64,000 bases of DNA from Lachnospiraceae bacterium (GTDB lineage: Bacteria; Bacillota; Clostridia; Lachnospirales; Lachnospiraceae): positions 17,118 to 81,117 of the forward strand of contig JAILIS010000046.1 in NCBI GenBank assembly GCA_024695145.1. The letters are read 5' to 3'. Of this stretch, positions 17,032 to 27,485 are shown in pieces. Made by a program: the position numbers and the translations under genes. Under the pieces are notes generated by a model, which was not told where the DNA came from, ran no database searches, and saw only the letters and a program-made list of their open reading frames with translations. Each line of letters opens with the position of its first letter. Position 1 is the stretch's first letter.

Positions 17032-18951
17032 ATGTCACCGAAATCAACTTATGACGAGAAGTCTATCACAGTTCTGGAAGGTCTTGATCCTGTCAGAGCC
17101 CGTCCGGGCATGTACATCGGAAGTACAACAACAAAAGGACTTAATCATCTGGTCTATGAGATAGTCGACAACAGTGTCGATGAACATCTGGCCGGATTTT
17201 GCGACAGTATATGGGTCACGCTTGAAAATGACGGTTCCGCGACCGTTGAGGACAACGGCAGAGGAATACCCGTCGGCATGCACGAAAAAGGTGTCAGTGC
17301 CGAGCGTGTCGTATTTACGACTCTGCATGCCGGAGGTAAATTTGACAACGAAGTATACAAGACAAGCGGAGGACTCCACGGGGTCGGCTCTTCGGTGGTA
17401 AATGCCCTTTCGGAATATCTTGATATTGAGATCAAGCGCGACGGGAACATATATCATGACAGGTATTCAAGAGGTATCCCTGTTATCGATCTTGAAAAAG
17501 GACTGCTTCCCGTGATCGGAAAGACACGGTCAACCGGAACAAAAGTCAATTTTCTGCCTGACGGGGAGATATTTGAAAAAACAAGGTTCCGTGAGGAAGA
17601 TATAAAATCAAGGCTTCATGAGACCGCATATCTGAACCCCAGTCTTACCATTCATTATTGCGATAAAAGATCCATACCTCATGAAAAAGTTGATTTTCAC
17701 GAGCCTGACGGGATAATTGGCTTCATCAAGGATCTCGACCGTAACAAAGAGACGGTATGCGAACCGGTATTCTTTTCCGGAAGCTGTGACGGTATCAACG
17801 TCGAGATAGCATTTCAGTATGTCAATGAATTCCATGAAAACGTCCTCGGCTTTTGTAACAACATATACAATTCCGAAGGCGGAACGCATCTGACCGGCTT
17901 TAAATCCATGTTTACGAACATAATGAACAATTATGCCCGTGAGCTGAATATCTTAAAAGGAAAAGACCAGAACTTTACAGGTGCCGACATCAGAAACGGC
18001 ATGACGGCCATTGTATCCATAAAGCATCCGGACCCCAGGTTTGAAGGCCAGACCAAGACAAAACTTGACAATCAGGATGCCGCAAAGGCTGTTTCCAAAA
18101 TAACGGGCGATGAAGTCGTTCACTATTTTGACAGGAATATCGATGTATTAAAAGCTGTCCTTCAATGTGCCGAAAAAGCCGCCAAGATCAGGAAGAGCGA
18201 AGAAAAGACAAAGACAAACATGCTCAGCCGTCAGAAGTATTCATTTGATTCGAACGGCAAGCTTGCAAACTGTGAGAGCCGCGATCCCAAAAAATGCGAG
18301 ATCTTTATAGTTGAGGGTGATTCGGCCGGAGGCAGCGCCAAAACAGCCAGAAACCGTAATTATCAGGCGATCCTTCCGATCAGAGGAAAGATACTTAATG
18401 TTGAAAAGGCCAGTATAGACAAAGTACTGGCAAACGCTGAGATAAAGACGATGATAAATGCCTTCGGATGCGGATTTTCCGAAGGATACGGAAATGATTT
18501 TGATATAGCAAAGCTTCGATACGACAAGATCATAATAATGGCCGATGCCGATGTGGACGGGGCTCATATATCGACATTGCTTCTGACTCTGTTTTACCGC
18601 TTCATGCCCGAACTCATATATGAAGGGCACGTGTTCATCGCCATGCCGCCTCTTTATAAGGCCATGCCGCAAAAAGGAGCGGGAGAATATCTGTATGATG
18701 ACAAAGCTCTCAGCGAATACCGTAAAGATCATAGAGGCTTCAAACTCCAGCGTTTTAAAGGTCTCGGTGAGATGGATGCCTCACAGTTGTGGGAGACTAC
18801 TCTGGATCCTTCCACGAGAAGGCTCAAACAGGTCGAGATAGAAGATGCGATGCTTGCTAGTGCAACTACCGAAATGCTCATGGGCAATGATGTCGCACCA
18901 AGGAAGGATTTTATATACAGACACGCAAGGGAAGCCGAACTTGATTTTTAG
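17032..18951 (+). CDS. Type IIA DNA topoisomerase subunit B (GyrB/ParE family)
   Basis: 639 residues. ATPase and TOPRIM subunit that passes one DNA duplex through another. The GHKL ATP site has VDNSVDEHLAG, DNGRGIPVGMHEK, LHAGGKFDN and SGGLHGVGSSVVNALS. The TOPRIM part has IVEGDSAGGSAK and ADADVDGAHI, and the end has FKGLGEMDASQLWETTLDP. PIRGKILNVEKA looks more GyrB-like than ParE-like. AGGGGAGA precedes the ATG. It is followed 32 bases later by subunit A. Gyrase or topoisomerase IV cannot be settled from this subunit; see the finding on subunit A. Confidence 0.94.
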   Translation: MSPKSTYDEKSITVLEGLDPVRARPGMYIGSTTTKGLNHLVYEIVDNSVDEHLAGFCDSIWVTLENDGSATVEDNGRGIPVGMHEKGVSAERVVFTTLHAGGKFDNEVYKTSGGLHGVGSSVVNALSEYLDIEIKRDGNIYHDRYSRGIPVIDLEKGLLPVIGKTRSTGTKVNFLPDGEIFEKTRFREEDIKSRLHETAYLNPSLTIHYCDKRSIPHEKVDFHEPDGIIGFIKDLDRNKETVCEPVFFSGSCDGINVEIAFQYVNEFHENVLGFCNNIYNSEGGTHLTGFKSMFTNIMNNYARELNILKGKDQNFTGADIRNGMTAIVSIKHPDPRFEGQTKTKLDNQDAAKAVSKITGDEVVHYFDRNIDVLKAVLQCAEKAAKIRKSEEKTKTNMLSRQKYSFDSNGKLANCESRDPKKCEIFIVEGDSAGGSAKTARNRNYQAILPIRGKILNVEKASIDKVLANAEIKTMINAFGCGFSEGYGNDFDIAKLRYDKIIIMADADVDGAHISTLLLTLFYRFMPELIYEGHVFIAMPPLYKAMPQKGAGEYLYDDKALSEYRKDHRGFKLQRFKGLGEMDASQLWETTLDPSTRRLKQVEIEDAMLASATTEMLMGNDVAPRKDFIYRHAREAELDF

Positions 18952-18983
18952 TGTTTCCCGATCGATAAAGGCAGGATTGTGAT

Positions 18984-21248
18984 ATGGCCAGAAAACAGGC
19001 AAAAGAAATAATCGAAGAGACCATAATCAAAACCGAATATTCCGAGGTTATGCAGAAGTCATATATCGACTATGCGATGAGCGTTATCATTGCAAGAGCG
19101 CTTCCCGATGTGAGGGACGGGTTAAAACCCGTACAAAGAAGAACGCTCTATGATATGTACGAACTTAACAACCGCTATGACAGACCGCATCTCAAATCGG
19201 CCCGTATAGTCGGTGATACCATGGGTAAGTATCATCCTCACGGTGACAGTTCGATATATGACTGCCTTGTTGTAATGAGCCAGGACTTTAAAAAAGGGAT
19301 GGCTCTTGTTGACGGACACGGCAATTTCGGATCGATAGAGGGTGACGGCGCCGCAGCCATGAGATATACGGAAGCGAGGCTTGCCAGGATCACCCAGGAA
19401 GAAATGCTGAGCGATATCGACAAAGATGTGGTCGATTTTATCCCGAACTACGACGAGACCTCCAAAGAGCCCGTGGTACTCCCGTGCAGGTTCCCCAATC
19501 TGCTCGTGAACGGTACCGAGGGTATTGCGGTCGGTATGGCGACAAGTATTCCTCCTCACAATCTGGCGGAAGTGATAGAAGCCGAAAAGGCATATATGAA
19601 AAACGAAAACATTTCCACGGAGGAACTTCTCGAGATCATGCCCGGGCCTGATTTTCCGACAGGCGGGATAGTCACGAACAAAGATGAACTGAAAGAGATA
19701 TATGAGACCGGAAGCGGCAAGATCAGGATAAGGGGCCGGGTAAACCTTGAGATGGGAAAGGGCGGCAGGCCGTCACTTGTCGTTACCGAGATCCCTTATA
19801 CGATGATCGGGGCAAATATATCAAAGTTTCTTTTGGATATCGTATCGCTTATTGATTCCAAAAAGACAACTGATATAGTCGATATCTCGAACCAGTCCGG
19901 AAAAGAGGGCATAAGGATCGTCATCGAGCTGAAAAAAGATGCGGATGTTGAAAATGTCCGTAATATGCTCCTCAAAAAGACTCGTCTTGAAGATACTTTT
20001 GCCGTAAATATGCTTGCCATATGCGACGGAAGACCCGAAGTCATCGGTCTTCGCGCGCTTATAGCATATCACGTTAATTTCCTGCGTGAACTTGCGACCC
20101 GAAAATACAAGACCCTTCTGACAAAGGAACTGGAGAAAAAAGAGATCCAGGAAGGTCTCATAAAGGCCGTTGATGTGATCGACGTTATCATCGAGATCCT
20201 GCGCGGATCAAAAGATGTGAAAATGGCCAAGGCATGCCTTGTTGAAGGAAATACCGAAGGCATAGAATTCAAATCGAGGATATCAAAAAAAGTCGCACAG
20301 CAGCTCAGATTCACCGATAAACAGGCTTCGGCCATACTCGATATGCGGCTTCACAGACTTATCGGTCTTGAGATGGAAGCTCTTCTTGCGGAGCACGACA
20401 AGACTCTTAAGGACATAGCCGAATACAAAGACATCCTGACCCGTCCCGCCAAGATGGACCAGACAATAATAAAAGGTCTTGAATCCATCAAGAAGGAATA
20501 CGGAAGGCCGAGAAGAACTTCAATTGAAAATGCCGGCGACGTAGTCTTTGAAGAAAAGAAAGCCGAAGAGATGGAAGTTGTGTTCCTTATGGACCGCTTC
20601 GGATATGCCAAGACGGTTGATGTTGCTGCATTTGAGAGGAACCGCGAGGCTGTGGATGCGGAATTCCCCACATACTTTAAGTGCCTTAATACGGGAAGGA
20701 TATGTGTATTTACGAACAAAGGAATGATGCACTCGATAAAGACTTGCGATCTTCCTTTCGGAAAGTTCCGTGACAAGGGGATCCCGATAGATAACGTCAG
20801 TAATTATGATTCTTCGGCCGAATCCGTTGTATACATCACTCCGATGTCTGACCTTGTAATGCAGAAGCTTCTGTTCGGAACGAAAAAAGGAATGTTCAAA
20901 CAGGTATACGGAAGCGAATTCGATGTTGTGAAAAGAACGGTCGCCGCCACGGGACTGCTTGACAAAGACGAAGTGATAACCGTATATCCCGTCACGGACC
21001 AGAAATATGTTGTGCTTCAGACGGAATTCGATGTGTTCTTAAAATTTGAAGTCGATGAAATACCGCTCAAGAAGAAAGGTGCCATCGGTGTTCGCGGTAT
21101 AAAGCTTACCGGAAATGATAAAGTTGCAAAGGTATATACCGTATTCGAAGACGATGACACGATGATCAAAGTCGGCAGCCGTCAGGTCCTTCTGTCAAGG
21201 CTGAAAGCGGCAAGAAGAGACACCAAGGGTAGTAAACTGCGGGGATAG
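18984..21248 (+). CDS. Type IIA DNA topoisomerase subunit A (GyrA/ParC family)
   Basis: 754 residues, shorter than usual gyrase A (about 800 or more). Breakage-reunion domain: [20 protein letters not shown], the quinolone-determining region with [10 protein letters not shown] (S89 and D93 match E. coli S83 and D87, both wild type), and the catalytic Y128 in [11 protein letters not shown]. The C-terminal DNA-wrapping domain has recognisable blades ([24 protein letters not shown]) but I find no GyrA box (QRRGGKG-like), which favours a topoisomerase IV-like or specialised enzyme. It partners the preceding subunit B and ends 4 bases before rsmD. Confidence 0.92.
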   Translation: MARKQAKEIIEETIIKTEYSEVMQKSYIDYAMSVIIARALPDVRDGLKPVQRRTLYDMYELNNRYDRPHLKSARIVGDTMGKYHPHGDSSIYDCLVVMSQDFKKGMALVDGHGNFGSIEGDGAAAMRYTEARLARITQEEMLSDIDKDVVDFIPNYDETSKEPVVLPCRFPNLLVNGTEGIAVGMATSIPPHNLAEVIEAEKAYMKNENISTEELLEIMPGPDFPTGGIVTNKDELKEIYETGSGKIRIRGRVNLEMGKGGRPSLVVTEIPYTMIGANISKFLLDIVSLIDSKKTTDIVDISNQSGKEGIRIVIELKKDADVENVRNMLLKKTRLEDTFAVNMLAICDGRPEVIGLRALIAYHVNFLRELATRKYKTLLTKELEKKEIQEGLIKAVDVIDVIIEILRGSKDVKMAKACLVEGNTEGIEFKSRISKKVAQQLRFTDKQASAILDMRLHRLIGLEMEALLAEHDKTLKDIAEYKDILTRPAKMDQTIIKGLESIKKEYGRPRRTSIENAGDVVFEEKKAEEMEVVFLMDRFGYAKTVDVAAFERNREAVDAEFPTYFKCLNTGRICVFTNKGMMHSIKTCDLPFGKFRDKGIPIDNVSNYDSSAESVVYITPMSDLVMQKLLFGTKKGMFKQVYGSEFDVVKRTVAATGLLDKDEVITVYPVTDQKYVVLQTEFDVFLKFEVDEIPLKKKGAIGVRGIKLTGNDKVAKVYTVFEDDDTMIKVGSRQVLLSRLKAARRDTKGSKLRG

Positions 21249-21252
21249 ATAT

Positions 21253-21807
21253 ATGCGTGTGATAGCGGGATCGGCCAGAAGGCTGTTACTTAGTGCTCCA
21301 AAAGGGGACAATACCCGGCCAACGAGCGACAAGATAAAAGAGACTCTGTTCAACATCATCGCACCAATGCTTTACGGGGTTGATTTTCTCGATCTGTTCG
21401 CCGGAACAGGCGGGATCGGTATCGAAGCTCTTTCAAGAGGTGCCGGGAGCTGTACCTTCATGGAAAAGGACAAAGAAGCTTTGTCATGTATCAGGAAGAA
21501 TCTTGAAAAGACTCATCTTGCGGACAAGGCAACGGTATATTCCACAGATGTTCTGACGGGTATTCATATGCTGCATCCCTCAAAGCCCTACGGTATCGTC
21601 TTTATGGATCCGCCATACGGCCGGGGACTTGTCAGGCCTGTACTTACGGCTCTTAAAACAGGCGGATTAACAGATGAGGATACTCTCATCATTGCAGAAG
21701 AGGCCATTTCGGCGGATATGTCTTATGCGGATGATCTTGGTTATGAGATCACGAGGATAAAAGAGTACAAGAACAATAAACATGTCTTTATGAGGCTTTC
21801 ATCTTAA
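21253..21807 (+). CDS. rsmD: 16S rRNA (guanine(966)-N(2))-methyltransferase RsmD
   Basis: 184 residues. Methylates G966 in helix 31 of 16S rRNA using S-adenosylmethionine. [18 protein letters not shown] and [16 protein letters not shown] are the family start. [18 protein letters not shown] is the SAM-binding motif I and FMDPPYGRG is the catalytic motif for N2-guanine methylation. It starts 4 bases after the topoisomerase A stop codon and precedes coaD by 16 bases, the standard rsmD-coaD pair. Confidence 0.96.
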   Translation: MRVIAGSARRLLLSAPKGDNTRPTSDKIKETLFNIIAPMLYGVDFLDLFAGTGGIGIEALSRGAGSCTFMEKDKEALSCIRKNLEKTHLADKATVYSTDVLTGIHMLHPSKPYGIVFMDPPYGRGLVRPVLTALKTGGLTDEDTLIIAEEAISADMSYADDLGYEITRIKEYKNNKHVFMRLSS

Positions 21808-21823
21808 GGAGGCGGAAGGTATT

Positions 21824-22318
21824 ATGAAAAGAGCCATTTACCCGGGCAGTTTCGATCCGGTAACATACGGTCATATCGACATCATAAAACGTTCGTCGAA
21901 GCTGTTCGATGAGCTGATAGTTGCCGTTCTTACGAACAAAGGCAAAACAACTCCATTGTTTTTAGCTGATGAACGTGTTAATATATTAAATGAGGTTCTG
22001 AAGGATCTTAAAAATGTCAGAGTTCTGAGCTATGACGGACTTCTTGTTGATTTTGCGATGGAAGTTGATGCGGATGTCATTGTAAGAGGTCTTAGGGCCG
22101 TGACGGACTTTGATTATGAGCTTCAGATGTCACAGACGAATTCAGTCCTGAACAGGAAGGTAGATACGGTATTTTTTACCACTTCACTTAAATATGCCTA
22201 CCTTTCAAGTTCGACAGTAAGGGAAGTTGCCGCTTACGGCGGAGATATCAGTAAATTTGTTCCTCCGTATGTCGAAAAACTGACATATGAGAAATTCGGT
22301 AAAAAAGGGGATAAGTAA
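21824..22318 (+). CDS. coaD: Pantetheine-phosphate adenylyltransferase
   Basis: 164 residues, full length. Transfers AMP from ATP to 4'-phosphopantetheine, the penultimate step of coenzyme A synthesis. [16 protein letters not shown] holds the TxGH nucleotidyltransferase motif (residues about 16-19), [16 protein letters not shown] the phosphopantetheine site, and [15 protein letters not shown] the ISSTxxR motif. AAGGAGG and a second GGAAGG precede the ATG. Confidence 0.97.
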   Translation: MKRAIYPGSFDPVTYGHIDIIKRSSKLFDELIVAVLTNKGKTTPLFLADERVNILNEVLKDLKNVRVLSYDGLLVDFAMEVDADVIVRGLRAVTDFDYELQMSQTNSVLNRKVDTVFFTTSLKYAYLSSSTVREVAAYGGDISKFVPPYVEKLTYEKFGKKGDK

Positions 22319-22342
22319 CAGGGGTATTACAGGAGAGTGTAA

Positions 22343-22987
22343 ATGAGCAGCAGGATCGAACAGGTAATCGACGAAATAGAAACCTTTATTTCGGAATGCA
22401 AGTATCAGACGTTTTCCACCACGAATATCATTGTTGACAAAGATCGTATGGATGAACTTCTCCGTGATCTTCGTCTTCGCACACCGGAAGAGATCAAAAA
22501 GTACCAGAAGATCATAAGCAACAAAGAGCGGATCCTTCAGGATGCCAGAGACAAGGCGGATGCAATGCTCGGTATGGCACAGGCCGAGACCGTCAGGATG
22601 GTGGATGAGAACGAGATAATGCAACAGGCATATGCCCAGGCCGGAGAGGTGGTCAAGCAGGCTACGGAACAGGCCCAGCAGATCGTTGACATGGCTACGG
22701 TCGAAGCCAATAATGTCAGACAGTCGGCCATGGAATATACTTTCGGACAGCTGTCCACTCTGCAGGATATAATAAATCATGCAATAGGTACGGCAGATGC
22801 CAAATACGGGGATCTGATCGCGAGACTTCGCGAATGTGAACAGATCATCGCTCAGGATCGTTCACAGTTGTATCCGCAGGTTGAGCTTGACAATGATATT
22901 GCGGCTCTTGAAGGTTATCCTACTGCAGACCGGAACAATAACGGTTCCAAATCAGATGGCGGCGGCAAAGGTGTAAGTGTAATATAG
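22343..22987 (+). CDS. Coiled-coil protein, V-type ATPase subunit H-like, function unknown
   Basis: 214 residues, soluble. Residues 55-150 form a long Gln/Ala/Glu-rich helix (DARDKADAMLGMAQAETVRM, QQAYAQAGEVVKQATEQAQQ) of the type often labelled subunit H of vacuolar ATPase, though no other ATPase subunit gene is near. The N-terminal 50 residues (IEQVIDEIETFISECK) are helical and may form a small dimerisation unit. The C-terminus is short, Asn/Gly/Ser-rich and disordered-looking. AGGAGA precedes the ATG. It follows coaD by 24 bases and ends the transcript before a terminator. DivIVA-like or scaffold roles are possible guesses only. Confidence 0.75.
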   Translation: MSSRIEQVIDEIETFISECKYQTFSTTNIIVDKDRMDELLRDLRLRTPEEIKKYQKIISNKERILQDARDKADAMLGMAQAETVRMVDENEIMQQAYAQAGEVVKQATEQAQQIVDMATVEANNVRQSAMEYTFGQLSTLQDIINHAIGTADAKYGDLIARLRECEQIIAQDRSQLYPQVELDNDIAALEGYPTADRNNNGSKSDGGGKGVSVI

Positions 22988-23012
22988 TCTGTCGTATTCC
23001 AAAGTTTATTCG

Positions 23013-23043
23013 GGCGGATCCGCTGCATGGTTCCGCCTTTTTT
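23013..23043 (+). terminator. Terminator before the dipeptidase gene
   Basis: GGCGGATCC (23013-23021), 7-base loop, GGTTCCGCC (23029-23037) with one mismatch, then TTTTTT. It closes the topoisomerase-rsmD-coaD transcript. Confidence 0.82.
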
Positions 23044-23073
23044 GATAAATATGTAAAAAGGAAGATACATATA

Positions 23074-24522
23074 ATGGATAATGTGCTTAGCGGACTTAAT
23101 CCCGAAAAAGTTTTTCACTATTTTGAAGAGATATCATCCATTCCCAGACCATCCGGCAAATGTGAGATGATCAGTGATTATATCGTTTCTTTTGCAAAAG
23201 AGCACGGCATGGAATGCATCAGGGATGATAATATGAACGTCCTCATAAGAAAGCCTTCCCAAAAGGAAGATGCTTCATGGGTGATAATTCAGGGGCATAT
23301 GGATATGGTCTGTGAAAAGAGCTATGATTATGAGGCGAAGCACGATTTTACAAAAGATCCTTTAAAACTGGCAGTCCTCGACGATTATATCTATGCAAAA
23401 GGCACTACACTCGGAGCCGATGACGGTATAGCCGTTGCTTATATGCTCAGCATTCTGTCGGATGACGATCCGTCGCTTCCTTCCATAGAGGCACTTTTTA
23501 CCGCTGATGAGGAAGACGGTATGAGAGGTGCTATGGCTTTTGATACTTCCCTGCTCAAGGGAAGAAAGATGATCAATCTTGATCATGAGATAGAAGGCGA
23601 GCTTCTGACTTGTTCTGCCGGCGGTAAGAGAGTGGTAAGTACGGTTCCCGTACAATATGAGAATGTCTCGGGTATAGGATATTCCATAGTGATATGCGGT
23701 CTTACCGGTGGACATTCCGGAATGGAGATCGACAAGGGCCGCGGTAATGCAAACCTGCTGCTCGGAAGACTTCTTCACAATATCACAAAGAATATGCCTT
23801 TCTCACTGAAGTATATAGGCGGAGGGCTCACCGATACCGCAATACCGCGTGAAGCCAAAGCGGAGATAATCATTGATCCCTCCGATGTCGATACGCTTGA
23901 GACTATTGTTGAAAAGTGTTCGAGGATCATATGTGATGAGTTTGAAGGCATAGAAGAGAACATGATGATCTATGCGGAAAACAAAGGTGTGGATGAAGGC
24001 CTTTGTCTTACGGCAGAATCTAAAAAGAATATAGGTTTTCTTCTGAACACAATGCCGGACGGGATCATCAAAATGAGCCGCAAAAACGATGGCCTTGTAA
24101 GGACAAGTCTTAACTGCGGCATCATGAAACTGACCGAGAAAGATTTTTCAATGATAGTAAATATGAGAAGTCTTGCGGAATCGGAGAAGGATGCGCTGTC
24201 TGATAAGATAGAATATCTGACCGAGATGTGCGGCGGAACATTTAGCGAGGAATATGATTATCCCGCCTGGGAGTATACGAGTGATTCCCGCCTTCGCAAA
24301 ACCGCTTTTGAGATATACCAGAAGATGTTCTCGAAAAATCCTAAGCTTCGGGGTTTTCATGCGGGCCTTGAATGCGGTGTGTTCTTTAAGAAACTGGAGG
24401 AGGTTGACATAATATCATTCGGACCTGATATCAACAATATACATACACCCAAAGAACGGCTGTCGATCAGCAGCAGTGCCCGTATGTATGAGTATCTTCT
24501 TGAGATATTAAAGAGTATCTGA
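23074..24522 (+). CDS. pepD: Aminoacyl-histidine dipeptidase (PepD, M20 family)
   Basis: 482 residues. Zinc-dependent cytosolic dipeptidase that cleaves Xaa-His and other dipeptides. Metal and catalytic motifs: QGHMDMVCEK (His and Asp), GADDGIAVAYML, FTADEEDGMRGAM (catalytic Glu pair), NLDHE, and HAGLECGVF near the end. The lid and dimerisation domain is marked by GLTGGHSGMEID. AAAAGGAAG stands about a dozen bases before the ATG. It begins just after a terminator, so it probably opens a new transcript, although I see no convincing promoter. Confidence 0.95.
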   Translation: MDNVLSGLNPEKVFHYFEEISSIPRPSGKCEMISDYIVSFAKEHGMECIRDDNMNVLIRKPSQKEDASWVIIQGHMDMVCEKSYDYEAKHDFTKDPLKLAVLDDYIYAKGTTLGADDGIAVAYMLSILSDDDPSLPSIEALFTADEEDGMRGAMAFDTSLLKGRKMINLDHEIEGELLTCSAGGKRVVSTVPVQYENVSGIGYSIVICGLTGGHSGMEIDKGRGNANLLLGRLLHNITKNMPFSLKYIGGGLTDTAIPREAKAEIIIDPSDVDTLETIVEKCSRIICDEFEGIEENMMIYAENKGVDEGLCLTAESKKNIGFLLNTMPDGIIKMSRKNDGLVRTSLNCGIMKLTEKDFSMIVNMRSLAESEKDALSDKIEYLTEMCGGTFSEEYDYPAWEYTSDSRLRKTAFEIYQKMFSKNPKLRGFHAGLECGVFFKKLEEVDIISFGPDINNIHTPKERLSISSSARMYEYLLEILKSI

Positions 24523-24523
24523 A

Positions 24524-25918
24524 ATGGTTCTTCCCGAAAAATTCAAAGAATCCATGAAAATGCTCCTTCCCGGAGAATATGAAGATCTTATCGGATCTTT
24601 TGAGAAAAGACCTTATTCGGGACTTAAAGTCAATACAAAAAAGATCTCGGTTTCGGATTTTGAAAACAAAGCTCCTTTTCGGATCGAAAAGATTCCGTAT
24701 ATAAAAGGCGGTTATTATATCAATGATACGGATGCTTGGACGAAACATCCGTATTATTATGCGGGATTATACTATATCCAGGAGCCTTCCGCGATGCTTC
24801 CCGCTGAGATCCTTCCGGTATCCGAAGATGATACTGTTCTCGATATTTGTGCCGCCCCGGGCGGAAAAAGCTTCGGGATCATAAGAAAGAGACCGGCCTG
24901 TTTACTGTCAAACGACATAAGCTTTTCACGGACCATACCGCTTGTAAAGAACATCGAGCACACCGGATGGGACAACATCTTCATTTCATGTGAATCCCCG
25001 GAAAAGCTATCCCGTCACTATATCGAAGTTTTTGACCGGATAATCGTTGATGCACCGTGTTCCGGAGAAGGGATGTTCCGTAAAGATCCGTCTCTTATTA
25101 AGGAATATGAGAAGAAGGGAAGCAGTCACTATAGGCCTGTTCAGGAGAGCATACTAAGCTGCGTTTATCCGATGCTCAAAGCCGGAGGATACCTTATGTA
25201 TTCTACCTGCACTTTTTCCGACGAGGAGAACGAACAGGTTGTGCTTGCATTTATCACAGAGCATCCCGATATGCAAATATGTGATATCGAAGGTATTCCG
25301 GGCCTTCGCGGCCCATACGACAGATACAGCGGATATTCCGGTCTTTCGGGCTGTGTCCATGTGCTGCCGCACAGGTTCTGCGGTGAAGGACATTTTATGG
25401 CTCTTATGAAAAAGAGCGAAGATTCAGAGCCTGTTCCTGCAGGAGGAGCTGATATCTCCGATATATCATGCGGATATGAAAGCCTTCCGGAGAGCATAAG
25501 AGAGTTTTTTGATCATCTGTCGGATGACCGTCTTAAGATCTTAAAAAGCCGCAGATATCTGACATCGGGAGACGGTTTCGTATACATCCTTCCGAACGGT
25601 TTTGAGAAGCTGTATGACAAAAAGATTCGGTATGTCCGGACCGGCACCTGCATAGGATTTATCAAGCCCTCCGGCGCTTTCACACCGCATACGGCTTTTG
25701 CGCTTTCGCTTGATATGAATGATTTTCGTCCTTATATCGATCTGGATATAAAGGATGTAAATGTCATCAAATATCTCAAAGGCGAGACGATCATTGATGA
25801 CAGGGCAGAAGATAAAGGATATGTACTTATATGCACCGACGGATATCCGCTCGGATTTGCAAGATCCGACGGGAAAAGACTGAAAAACCTCTACGAAAAA
25901 GGCTGGGTCATCAGATAG
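24524..25918 (+). CDS. RsmB/RsmF-family rRNA 5-methylcytosine methyltransferase
   Basis: 464 residues. SAM motif I is LDICAAPGGKSFG. Motif IV is VDAPCSGEGMFRKD and motif VI is YSTCTFSDEENEQV; both cysteines needed for m5C chemistry are present. A C-terminal region of about 150 residues (GDGFVYILPNGFEKL, then VIKYLKGETI, GYPLGFARSDGKRLKN) is the RsmF-type PUA-like RNA-binding end. The N-terminal NOL1/NOP2 domain begins LPEKFKESMKMLL. It starts one base after the pepD stop. The target base is not evident; RsmF (C1407) is the closest architecture. Confidence 0.92.
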   Translation: MVLPEKFKESMKMLLPGEYEDLIGSFEKRPYSGLKVNTKKISVSDFENKAPFRIEKIPYIKGGYYINDTDAWTKHPYYYAGLYYIQEPSAMLPAEILPVSEDDTVLDICAAPGGKSFGIIRKRPACLLSNDISFSRTIPLVKNIEHTGWDNIFISCESPEKLSRHYIEVFDRIIVDAPCSGEGMFRKDPSLIKEYEKKGSSHYRPVQESILSCVYPMLKAGGYLMYSTCTFSDEENEQVVLAFITEHPDMQICDIEGIPGLRGPYDRYSGYSGLSGCVHVLPHRFCGEGHFMALMKKSEDSEPVPAGGADISDISCGYESLPESIREFFDHLSDDRLKILKSRRYLTSGDGFVYILPNGFEKLYDKKIRYVRTGTCIGFIKPSGAFTPHTAFALSLDMNDFRPYIDLDIKDVNVIKYLKGETIIDDRAEDKGYVLICTDGYPLGFARSDGKRLKNLYEKGWVIR

Positions 25919-25929
25919 AAAGATAAGAG

Positions 25930-26502
25930 ATGAAGTATATCAACCGCGAACTGAAAGGCACATACGGCTATATCAGAAAACAACTCATTTTTGAGGCTGC
26001 GAAAACGCTCATACTTTTTGCAATGGCTGTAGGTATTTTTCTTATGGGATATCTGACTCTTCATACAAAAAAGAGTCTGTGGTCCGTACTGGCCGTTCTC
26101 GCGCTCCTTCCGACCTGCAGATCCATGGTCGGGGTAGTCATGCTTTTACGATACCGTTCACTGTCACCGGAAGATCACAGGCGTTTTTGTGATTGTACCG
26201 GCGGTATGAACACGATCTTCGAGAACATCCTCACCACAAACGAAAGGACCTTTTTCCTTCCCGTCATATGTGTGTGTTCCAAAAACGTTATCGCCTACAT
26301 GCCGTCAAAAGATACGGATAACAGGCTGAAAGAGCATATCGACAGTGTGCTGAAAAATGCCGGCCACAGTGCGAATGTCAAGATCTATGACAGCCTTGAT
26401 GCTTTTGAAAAGAGGTGTCTCGAGATGTCTCAAAAGCTTTCTTCCGAAAGTGATACAGGCTCCGCTGCCATAATCGATACGATAAAAGCGGTATCTTTAT
26501 GA
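25930..26502 (+). CDS. Membrane protein of unknown function
   Basis: 190 residues. Two hydrophobic segments at about residues 22-44 and 50-72 form an N-terminal hairpin. The remaining 115 residues look soluble, with several cysteines (RRFCDCTGG, VICVCSKN) and a mixed alpha/beta pattern ending in helices. I recognise no family. It follows the rRNA methyltransferase by 11 bases and overlaps the pseudouridine synthase start by 4 bases (ATGA), so it is co-translated with RNA-modifying enzymes. No function can be assigned. Confidence 0.75.
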   Translation: MKYINRELKGTYGYIRKQLIFEAAKTLILFAMAVGIFLMGYLTLHTKKSLWSVLAVLALLPTCRSMVGVVMLLRYRSLSPEDHRRFCDCTGGMNTIFENILTTNERTFFLPVICVCSKNVIAYMPSKDTDNRLKEHIDSVLKNAGHSANVKIYDSLDAFEKRCLEMSQKLSSESDTGSAAIIDTIKAVSL

Positions 26503-27485
26503 AAGAATTCGTGATAAACAAAAATGACGAAGGCCAGCGGCTTGACCGGTTCGTCTTCCGTATTCTGAAAAATGCGCCGTCATCATTTGCATATAAAATG
26601 CTGCGCAAAAAAAATATCGTGTTGAACGGTTCAAAAGCATCAGGTGATGAACGACTGCATGAAAACGATACCGTAATATTTTATCTGTCCGATGAGACTT
26701 TTGACCGGTTTTCGAAAAATGATGTTTCATATCCTGATACGGCCTATTTGATGCCGCCGGTCATATATGAGGATGATGATATCATAATTGTACACAAGCC
26801 TTCCGGTATGCTGTCGCAAAAATCGGCAGCGGAAGATATCTCTCTTAACGAGATATGTCTTTCTTACGTAAAGGGGGCAAAACCTTCAGCGACCGGCAGC
26901 GGATCTTCATATACTCCGGGAATATGCAACAGGCTGGACCGCAATACGGCAGGTCTTATAACCTTTGCAAAGACATACAGATGCGCAAAACATATGGCGG
27001 ATGCTTTTCGCAACCATACGATCGGTAAGTATTACAGATGTATAACAGCAGGTATCATCAAAGATGATCTTGATCTTTCGGGACGACTTCGTAAAGATCC
27101 CGTGACAAATACCGTAATGATCACGGATACCGGTCCCGAAGAGTGCAATATAAAAACAAAAGTTCATCCGCTTAAGAACTGGAAATGCATATGTGATCTT
27201 TCGCTTCTCGAGATCGAGCTTATTACCGGAAAAACCCATCAGATAAGAGCTCATCTGGCCCACATAAAACATCCCGTGATAGGAGACGAAAAGTACGGGG
27301 ATCACAGTATAAACCGCAGTTTTTATAAACAGTTCGGCATATCCTGCCAGATGCTGGTGTGCACCAAAATGGTATTTCCGGATGATTTTCCGCTTGATAC
27401 GCTGGCCGGGATGAGCATTGAAACAGATACCGGGGATGATTTCAGGAGAGTAATGTTATGTCAACCTGGAACTCAAGAGGATTAA
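26499..27485 (+). CDS. RluA-family pseudouridine synthase with S4 domain
   Basis: 328 residues. Isomerises uridine in rRNA or tRNA. An N-terminal S4 RNA-binding domain (GQRLDRFVFRIL, then KKNIVLNGSKA) precedes the catalytic domain with ICNRLDRNTAGLITFAKT (catalytic Asp in RLDR) and ELITGKTHQIRAHLAHIKHP. The sequence VIYEDDDIIIVHKPSGML marks the fold. It overlaps the preceding gene by 4 bases and recU by 28. A second RluA-family member lies at 55.4 kb. Target site unknown; RluC-like by overall form. Confidence 0.92.
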   Translation: MKEFVINKNDEGQRLDRFVFRILKNAPSSFAYKMLRKKNIVLNGSKASGDERLHENDTVIFYLSDETFDRFSKNDVSYPDTAYLMPPVIYEDDDIIIVHKPSGMLSQKSAAEDISLNEICLSYVKGAKPSATGSGSSYTPGICNRLDRNTAGLITFAKTYRCAKHMADAFRNHTIGKYYRCITAGIIKDDLDLSGRLRKDPVTNTVMITDTGPEECNIKTKVHPLKNWKCICDLSLLEIELITGKTHQIRAHLAHIKHPVIGDEKYGDHSINRSFYKQFGISCQMLVCTKMVFPDDFPLDTLAGMSIETDTGDDFRRVMLCQPGTQED

